A DNA stretch of 64,000 nt from NCBI RefSeq assembly GCF_000024425.1, contig NC_013946.1, positions 2,728,001-2,792,000 of the forward strand, read 5' to 3'. The notes beneath the pieces are model-generated. The model searched no databases, was not told the DNA's origin, and saw only the letters and a list, made by a program, of their open reading frames with translations. The stretch is from Meiothermus ruber DSM 1279 (GTDB lineage: Bacteria; Deinococcota; Deinococci; Deinococcales; Thermaceae). Both the position numbers and the translations under genes were made by a program. Below, one piece after another: positions 59,860 to 64,000 of this stretch (within the stretch, counting starts at the first letter, position 1; each line of letters starts with the position of its first letter).

Positions 59860-60789
59860 CTAGACCTTGAAAACCCGCTTGATGCGTAGCTTGAAGCCGT
59901 CGCCTTCGGCGATGGCCACCAGGCGGCGCTTGGGGCCCACCAGGGCCACCAGGCCTTTGGCCGGAATGGCCAGCGGAACGCCCTCCATTACCCGCTTGGC
60001 CTCGGCGTGCGTAAGCTCAACGCTGGGGCAGGAAAGGGCCTCGAGCTCGTCCAGGGTTCTGTGCACATCCAGGCGTTCGATCTCCTGGGCCTGCTCGAGG
60101 CCAATCCTCCCCACCCGGGTGCGCACCAGCCCCGATAGAAAAGCCTGGGTGCCGAGACGCTGTCCCAGGTCGCGAGCGAAGGAGCGCACATAAGTACCCG
60201 GCCCCACCACCAGGCGAATCACCGCGGTGGGGTAGTCGCCCAGCGGCCTGGGCAGCTCGACCGGGCGACCCCGTGGGGCCAGTTGCCAGCCGGTGGCCGA
60301 GGGGGCAATGCGATGGGGTATGGGCGCGGGCTCGTAGGCCAGCAGGCTCACCTCGTGGTAGGCCACCGGGCGGGGGGCCAGCTCGAGGGCCTGCCCCCTG
60401 CGGGCGGCCTCATAGGCCTTGACCCCCCCCACCTTCACCGCCGAGTAGGCCGGTGGGGTCTGCTCGGTCAACTGCAAAAACCAGGGCAGGGCCGCTTCAA
60501 TCTCGCGCTGGCTTGGATAGCCCGTATTGGGGCCCATCACCGGCCCTTCGGCATCGAGGGTTGCGGTGGTGACGCCAAAAGAAACCCAGGCGATGTACTC
60601 TTTTTCTTCTGCGGACAAAAAAGGCACCAGCTTGGTGGAGGCCTCCGTGGCGAGGATCAGGACGCCCGTAGCCAGGGGGTCGAGGGTTCCGGTGTGACCC
60701 ACCCGGCGCGTGCCAAGCAGCTTACGGGCCATATCCACCACGTCGTGCGAGGTGCGCCCCAGCGGTTTGTTCACGGCAAATAGGGCCAT
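59860..60789 (-). CDS. truB: tRNA pseudouridine-55 synthase TruB
   Basis: A 309-residue enzyme that isomerises U55 in the T-arm of tRNAs. The N-terminal block FAVNKPLGRTSHDVVDMARKLLG is followed by GTLDPLATGVLILATEASTK, whose Asp is the catalytic nucleophile. The C terminus has a PUA-like segment. ATG 60789 is chosen because TACAAT lies 8 bases upstream (minus strand, 60803-60798) and the family begins at this point; 22 upstream codons are non-coding. It converges on the regulator gene with a 3-base gap. Confidence 0.94.
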   Translation of the reverse strand: MALFAVNKPLGRTSHDVVDMARKLLGTRRVGHTGTLDPLATGVLILATEASTKLVPFLSAEEKEYIAWVSFGVTTATLDAEGPVMGPNTGYPSQREIEAALPWFLQLTEQTPPAYSAVKVGGVKAYEAARRGQALELAPRPVAYHEVSLLAYEPAPIPHRIAPSATGWQLAPRGRPVELPRPLGDYPTAVIRLVVGPGTYVRSFARDLGQRLGTQAFLSGLVRTRVGRIGLEQAQEIERLDVHRTLDELEALSCPSVELTHAEAKRVMEGVPLAIPAKGLVALVGPKRRLVAIAEGDGFKLRIKRVFKV

Positions 60790-60853
60790 GCCAGCGGATT
60801 GTACCCATAAATAAGCCGGTGCGGCTAGTCGGGGCTTTGCGTAAACTTTTAGC

Positions 60854-61660
60854 ATGAACTGGCAAGCCCGCTACCAGCGTCTGAAGTTTGCTGAGCCCAG
60901 CGAAGGCGTGCTCGAGGTCGTTCTTTCAAACCCAGGCCGCCTCAACGCGGCCGATAGTCAGATGCACCGTGAGCTGGCCTATGTCTGGCGGGATATCGAC
61001 GCCGACCCCGAAATTGCAGCGGTGCTGGTGCGCGGCGAGGGCGGGGCCTTCAGCAGCGGCGGCGACTTCGAGATGATCGAAGAGATGATCCGGGATTACG
61101 AAACCTTGCTGCGGGTCTGGAAGGAAGCCCGCGATCTGGTGTACGGGGTGGTGAACTGCGCCAAGCCCATCGTGTCGGCCATCGAGGGGCCGGCGGTGGG
61201 GGCCGGGCTGGCCGTGGCGCTGCTGGCCGATATCAGCGTGGCCGGGAAAACCGCCCGCATCGTGGACGGGCATGTGCGGCTGGGGGTGGCAGCCGGCGAT
61301 CACTCGGTGATGGTCTGGCCTTTGCTGTGCGGTATGAGCAAGGCCAAGTACCACCTGCTGTTGAACGAACCGCTCACCGGGGAGGAGGCCGAGCGCATTG
61401 GGCTGGTCTCGCGCTGCGTGGAGGATAGCCAGGTCTATAGCGAGGCGCTCAGAATTGCAACCCGGCTTACCCAGGGGGCCCCTTCAGCCATCCGCTTCAC
61501 CAAGTACGCCCTCAACAACTGGCTACGCATGATGGGCCCCAACTTCGACACCTCGCTGGCCCTCGAGTTTATGGGTTTTCTGGGCCCCGATGCCCAGGAA
61601 GGGCTGCGCTCGCTGCGCGAAAAACGCCCTCCACGCTTCCAGAAGAAGTCTCCCATATAA
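60854..61660 (+). CDS. Enoyl-CoA hydratase/isomerase family protein
   Basis: A 268-residue crotonase-fold protein. The oxyanion hole loops are in [15 protein letters not shown] (near 60-75) and [21 protein letters not shown] (110-130). The [20 protein letters not shown] stretch has Asp in place of one of the two Glu of classic enoyl-CoA hydratases, so the reaction may differ. TAAACT lies 6 bases before the ATG (leaderless). It is divergent from truB. Confidence 0.87.
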   Translation: MNWQARYQRLKFAEPSEGVLEVVLSNPGRLNAADSQMHRELAYVWRDIDADPEIAAVLVRGEGGAFSSGGDFEMIEEMIRDYETLLRVWKEARDLVYGVVNCAKPIVSAIEGPAVGAGLAVALLADISVAGKTARIVDGHVRLGVAAGDHSVMVWPLLCGMSKAKYHLLLNEPLTGEEAERIGLVSRCVEDSQVYSEALRIATRLTQGAPSAIRFTKYALNNWLRMMGPNFDTSLALEFMGFLGPDAQEGLRSLREKRPPRFQKKSPI

Positions 61661-61702
61661 AAACCAGCACACTCTAGCCCGGCCAGTAATACTATGGTGG
61701 GT

Positions 61703-62581
61703 ATGCGCCTACAGCAATTTTTAGCCCGCGCCGGCATTGCCAGCCGCCGCAAAGCCGAAGACCTGATCCGTGCAGGAAGGGTCACCATCAACGAGCAGGT
61801 CGCCAGCATTGGAGCGGTCGTTCAACCCGGCGACATCGTACGGCTGGATGGTGAGCGGGTGCGAATGCCGCAAAAAAAGGTGGTGATTGCCCTGCACAAA
61901 CCCAAGGGCTACACCACCACCCACGAGGACGAACACGCCGAAAAAATCGTCTACGAGCTGGTTCCCAAGCACCCTGGCCTGCATGCGGTGGGACGGCTGG
62001 ACAAGGACACCGAGGGCCTGTTGCTGCTAACCAACGACGGCCATCTGACCCAGCATCTTACCCATCCCCGCAACCAGGTGCCCAAGCTCTACCGGGCCTG
62101 GTGCAAAAACGGCCGGGTCAGTGAGAAAGCCTGTCAGCAATTGGTGCAGGGGGTCGTGCTGGGGGATGGGCTGGCCCAGGCCCTCGAGGCTCATCCGACC
62201 AGGAATGGGGTCAAGCTGGTACTAACTGAAGGGCGCAAGCGCGAGGTGCGCCGGATGCTGAACAAGGTGGGGTATCCAGTGGAAAGGTTGGTGCGGCTGG
62301 CCGTGGGCCCCATAGAGCTGGGTGAGCTCGAGGCGGGCGAGTGGCGCTACCTCACCCCAGATGAAATCAAGCTGCTGTACACCAGCGCCCAGCTACCCAG
62401 GCCCAAAACCCAGGCCCAGAAGCCCACCCCCACACCCAAGGCCAAAACCGGTACACGGCCTCAAAAGAGTACCGTAGAATCTAGCAGTGAACGTCTTTCG
62501 ACCCGGCAACGGCAAGGTACAAATCGGGGAAGCACAGATCGCCAAGCGCATACGCGAGCTGGGCGAACAAATAAGACTTGA
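61703..62581 (+). CDS. rRNA pseudouridine synthase, RluB/RsuA family
   Basis: A 292-residue enzyme. An N-terminal S4 RNA-binding domain (MRLQQFLARAGIASRRKAEDLI) precedes the catalytic domain with GRLDKDTEGLLLLTNDG, where Asp is the catalytic residue, and EGRKREVRRMLNKVGYPVERL. Predicted target: a uridine of 23S rRNA helix 80 or 16S rRNA. The C-terminal about 60 residues are a low-complexity tail rich in Pro, Thr, Lys, Ser and Arg, whose last 31 codons overlap hpt in another frame. ATG 61703 has TACTAT 7 bases upstream. Confidence 0.9.
   Translation: MRLQQFLARAGIASRRKAEDLIRAGRVTINEQVASIGAVVQPGDIVRLDGERVRMPQKKVVIALHKPKGYTTTHEDEHAEKIVYELVPKHPGLHAVGRLDKDTEGLLLLTNDGHLTQHLTHPRNQVPKLYRAWCKNGRVSEKACQQLVQGVVLGDGLAQALEAHPTRNGVKLVLTEGRKREVRRMLNKVGYPVERLVRLAVGPIELGELEAGEWRYLTPDEIKLLYTSAQLPRPKTQAQKPTPTPKAKTGTRPQKSTVESSSERLSTRQRQGTNRGSTDRQAHTRAGRTNKT
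62475..62480 (+). promoter_or_regulatory. -10 box of hpt inside the preceding gene
   Basis: TAGAAT lies 6 bases before GTG 62487, giving a leaderless start within the coding tail of the pseudouridine synthase gene. Confidence 0.5.
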
Positions 62582-63017
62582 CTACCAGGGCCAAGAACCC
62601 CACCTAATTTGCGTTCTAAACGGCGCTTTTATCTTTATGGCCGATCTGGTGCGGGCTATTGATATGCCCCTAACCATGGACTTCCTGGCGGTTTCTTCGT
62701 ATGGCAACAGCCAGAAAACCAGCGGCGAGGTGGAGCTCATAAAAGACCTGCGCCTTCCGATTGCGGGGCGGCACGTAATTGTGGTTGAGGACATTGTGGA
62801 TACCGGCATCACCATTAACTACCTGCTGCGGATGCTGGAAGCCCGCCAGCCCGCCTCGCTCAAAATTGCCGCCCTGCTCTCCAAACCCTCCCGACGCCAG
62901 ATTGAGGTACCCATCCACTACCTGGGCTTTGAGATCGAAGATGCTTTCGTATACGGCTACGGCCTCGACCGAAGCCAGTTCGACCGCAACCTACCCTTCA
63001 TCACCTCTCAGGCCTAA
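62487..63017 (+). CDS. hpt: Hypoxanthine phosphoribosyltransferase
   Basis: A 176-residue purine salvage enzyme that converts hypoxanthine (and guanine) with PRPP to nucleotide. The PRPP-binding motif is VIVVEDIVDTGITINYLL (about 94-111), and CVLNGAFIFMADLVRAI is the conserved beta-strand and loop near residues 43-59. The length matches the family. GTG 62487 is the only start upstream of IGEAQIAKRIRELG. That gives a 95-base overlap with the previous gene. Confidence 0.94.
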   Translation: MNVFRPGNGKVQIGEAQIAKRIRELGEQIRLDYQGQEPHLICVLNGAFIFMADLVRAIDMPLTMDFLAVSSYGNSQKTSGEVELIKDLRLPIAGRHVIVVEDIVDTGITINYLLRMLEARQPASLKIAALLSKPSRRQIEVPIHYLGFEIEDAFVYGYGLDRSQFDRNLPFITSQA

Positions 63018-63088
63018 AATAGGTCGTTGCGGGGCCAGCTCTGCATTGGCCCAATCTGACGCGCTGCTGTAGCGCACACCATCCTGCT

Positions 63089-63766
63089 ATGAAAACTTAC
63101 CGCTACCTCGACTTAATTACCGCGCTGTTTGTGGTGGTGTTGGTGGTCTCCAACATCGCCTCGACCAAAGTGGTGCTTTTTGGCCCTTTTACCTTTGACG
63201 GCGGTACCCTGTTGTTCCCCCTGGCCTACATCTTTGGCGATGTGCTCACCGAAGTTTACGGCTACAAAAGAAGCCGCCGGGTGATCTGGACTGGTTTCTT
63301 CCTATTACTACTCTCCGCCCTCACCTTTGGCCTGGTTAGCGCATTACCCGCACCCACCGACGAGTTCAGTCAAAAATCGGCGGAAGCCTTCTCTACCATC
63401 CTGGGCCTGGTACCCCGCATCGTGCTGGCTAGTCTGGTGGCCTACTGGGTGGGTGAGTTTGCCAACAGCTACATTCTGGCCCGGCTCAAGGTGGCTACCC
63501 AGGGACGCTTTTTAGCCCTGCGCACCATCGGGTCTACCCTGGTAGGGCAGGGCCTGGATACCGCTATTTTCCTGCTGATAGCCTTCTATGGCATCTGGGA
63601 CAACAACCTGCTTTGGACAGTGTTCGTTTCGAACTACATCTTTAAAGTTGGTATAGAGGTACTGTTCACGCCCATTACCTATGCCGTGGTGGGCTTCTTG
63701 AAGCGCGCTGAAAACGAGGATTATTACGACCGCAATACCCGCTTCAATCCGTTTGCGCTGCGCTAA
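63089..63766 (+). CDS. Queuosine precursor transporter, YhhQ family
   Basis: A 225-residue integral membrane protein with about six hydrophobic helices. The N-terminal FVVVLVVSNIASTKVVLFGPFTFDGG and FPLAYIFGDVLTEVYGYKRSRRV match YhhQ/COG1738, vitamin-precursor ECF-like carriers that import preQ0/preQ1 for queuosine. AYWVGEFANSYILARLKV and the GSTLVGQGLDTAIF blocks are also conserved. No preQ1 riboswitch was recognised in the 71 bases upstream. Confidence 0.88.
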   Translation: MKTYRYLDLITALFVVVLVVSNIASTKVVLFGPFTFDGGTLLFPLAYIFGDVLTEVYGYKRSRRVIWTGFFLLLLSALTFGLVSALPAPTDEFSQKSAEAFSTILGLVPRIVLASLVAYWVGEFANSYILARLKVATQGRFLALRTIGSTLVGQGLDTAIFLLIAFYGIWDNNLLWTVFVSNYIFKVGIEVLFTPITYAVVGFLKRAENEDYYDRNTRFNPFALR

Positions 63767-63975
63767 CAAATTAGTCTCGCATATCTGGTAAAATGCGCGA
63801 ACCCCAAGCAGGTGCCAAAACCCAGGGGGGTTCGCGCAAGCCGAGAAACTGGCTAGGGGACATTGAAAACCCGCTTTCCCTCCACCTTCCCCCACCCTGC
63901 GTCGGAAGCTTTTTTTGGGGGGTTCGCGCAAACGGCCTCTTGAGCCCCGTCCTGCACGCACGCTAGAATGAGGGC
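63767..63975 (+). promoter_or_regulatory. Probable CRISPR leader
   Basis: These 209 bases lack a gene and precede what looks like the first CRISPR repeat. They contain three copies of the 12-mer GGGGTTCGCGCA: inverted at 63794-63805, direct at 63827-63838 and direct at 63919-63930. The first two form a perfect 12-bp hairpin. The direct copies, with their flanking GG, are spaced by 92 bases. A T-run follows the Gly-poor stretch at 63910-63916. Repeated elements ahead of the array are typical of leaders that guide spacer integration. Confidence 0.55.
63940..63969 (+). promoter_or_regulatory. Promoter within the CRISPR leader
   Basis: TTGAGC (63940-63945), an 18-base spacer and TAGAAT (63964-63969). 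Transcription would start about 7 bases downstream, at the first base of the repeat (63976), which suits precursor crRNA synthesis. Confidence 0.55.
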
Positions 63976-64000
63976 GTTGCACTCGGGCAAAAGCTCGAGT
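63976..64000 (+). CRISPR. First repeat of a CRISPR array, cut by the window end
   Basis: The last 25 bases begin GTTGCAC and contain the near-palindrome ACTCGGGC-AAAA-GCTCGAGT, one mismatch in eight pairs (a G-T). Type I-C-like repeats of about 37 bases begin GTTGCAC or GTTGCACC, have such a central hairpin and end GAGGATTGAAAC; the next bases would need to be GAGGATTGAAAC. Only one incomplete copy is visible, so the call rests on form, leader and promoter. Confidence 0.6.

Noticed and set aside
63018-63088. preQ1 riboswitch before the YhhQ-type gene
   Set aside because: No compact hairpin with the A-rich tail of preQ1 classes is seen.

Overview
The window looks like a chromosomal segment of a thermophilic member of the Thermaceae, most likely Meiothermus. 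The base composition is G+C-rich, though probably a little lower than in Thermus. Several genes read as close relatives of Thermus thermophilus proteins: LysW-dependent lysine biosynthesis, PilM-N-O-W/P-Q, TreS, and homoisocitrate dehydrogenase. Many genes have a -10 hexamer (TANNNT) 6-9 bases before the start codon, the usual layout of leaderless mRNAs in this phylum. These identities come from reading motifs and remembered family sequences, not from a database search.

Layout. 1-3.6 kb: protocatechuate (beta-ketoadipate) genes pcaH (partial), pcaG, pcaB and a fused 3-oxoacid CoA-transferase, meeting plsY tail to tail. 4.2-8.2 kb: arginine operon argG - GNAT - argH - short argA-like acetyltransferase. 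8.2-13 kb: a HicB-like/Card1-like nuclease fusion, carA, a MntA-HepT toxin-antitoxin pair, a secreted protein and an esterase. 13-17 kb: sarcosine-oxidase-like and quinone-oxidoreductase genes on the minus strand, then a crtI-type desaturase. 17-18.8 kb: a SinI-like restriction-modification pair in which both genes carry a single-base frameshift. 18.8-21.9 kb: ilvA, a CYTH protein and bshA. 22-27 kb: a Thermus-like trehalose block (otsA-otsB-treS) ending beside an IS5-like remnant.

27.3-37.9 kb: a NAGPA-type glycosidase, an acyl-CoA dehydrogenase and the large lysine (alpha-aminoadipate) operon hcs-lysT-lysU-zinc ribbon-lysW-lysX-lysY-yjjX-lysZ. The operon is preceded by a leader peptide with two Lys codons and an intrinsic terminator, an attenuator. 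38-41 kb: a sugar-type ABC transporter without an ATPase, behind a perfect palindromic operator. 41-47.5 kb: an HD-GYP response regulator and, divergently, a three-gene cluster of lipoprotein subtilase, stand-alone Cas7c (Csd2)-like protein and membrane GAF/GGDEF cyclase. 47.5-50 kb: an argininosuccinate-lyase-like paralogue and homoisocitrate dehydrogenase. 50-55.3 kb: pilM-N-O-P/W-Q. 55.4-59.9 kb: aroC-aroK-aroB, ald and a divergent Lrp-type regulator. 59.9-63.8 kb: truB, an enoyl-CoA hydratase family gene, an RluB-family pseudouridine synthase, hpt and a YhhQ-type transporter. 63.8-64 kb: an apparent CRISPR leader whose first repeat runs off the window end.

The most unusual items are the orphan Cas7c-like gene in an apparent operon with a subtilase and a diguanylate cyclase, the HicB/Card1-like fusion, the doubly frameshifted SinI-like system, and the CRISPR leader at the right edge. 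The lysine genes form one regulated unit covering homocitrate to LysW-aminoadipate semialdehyde, with homoisocitrate dehydrogenase 11 kb away.
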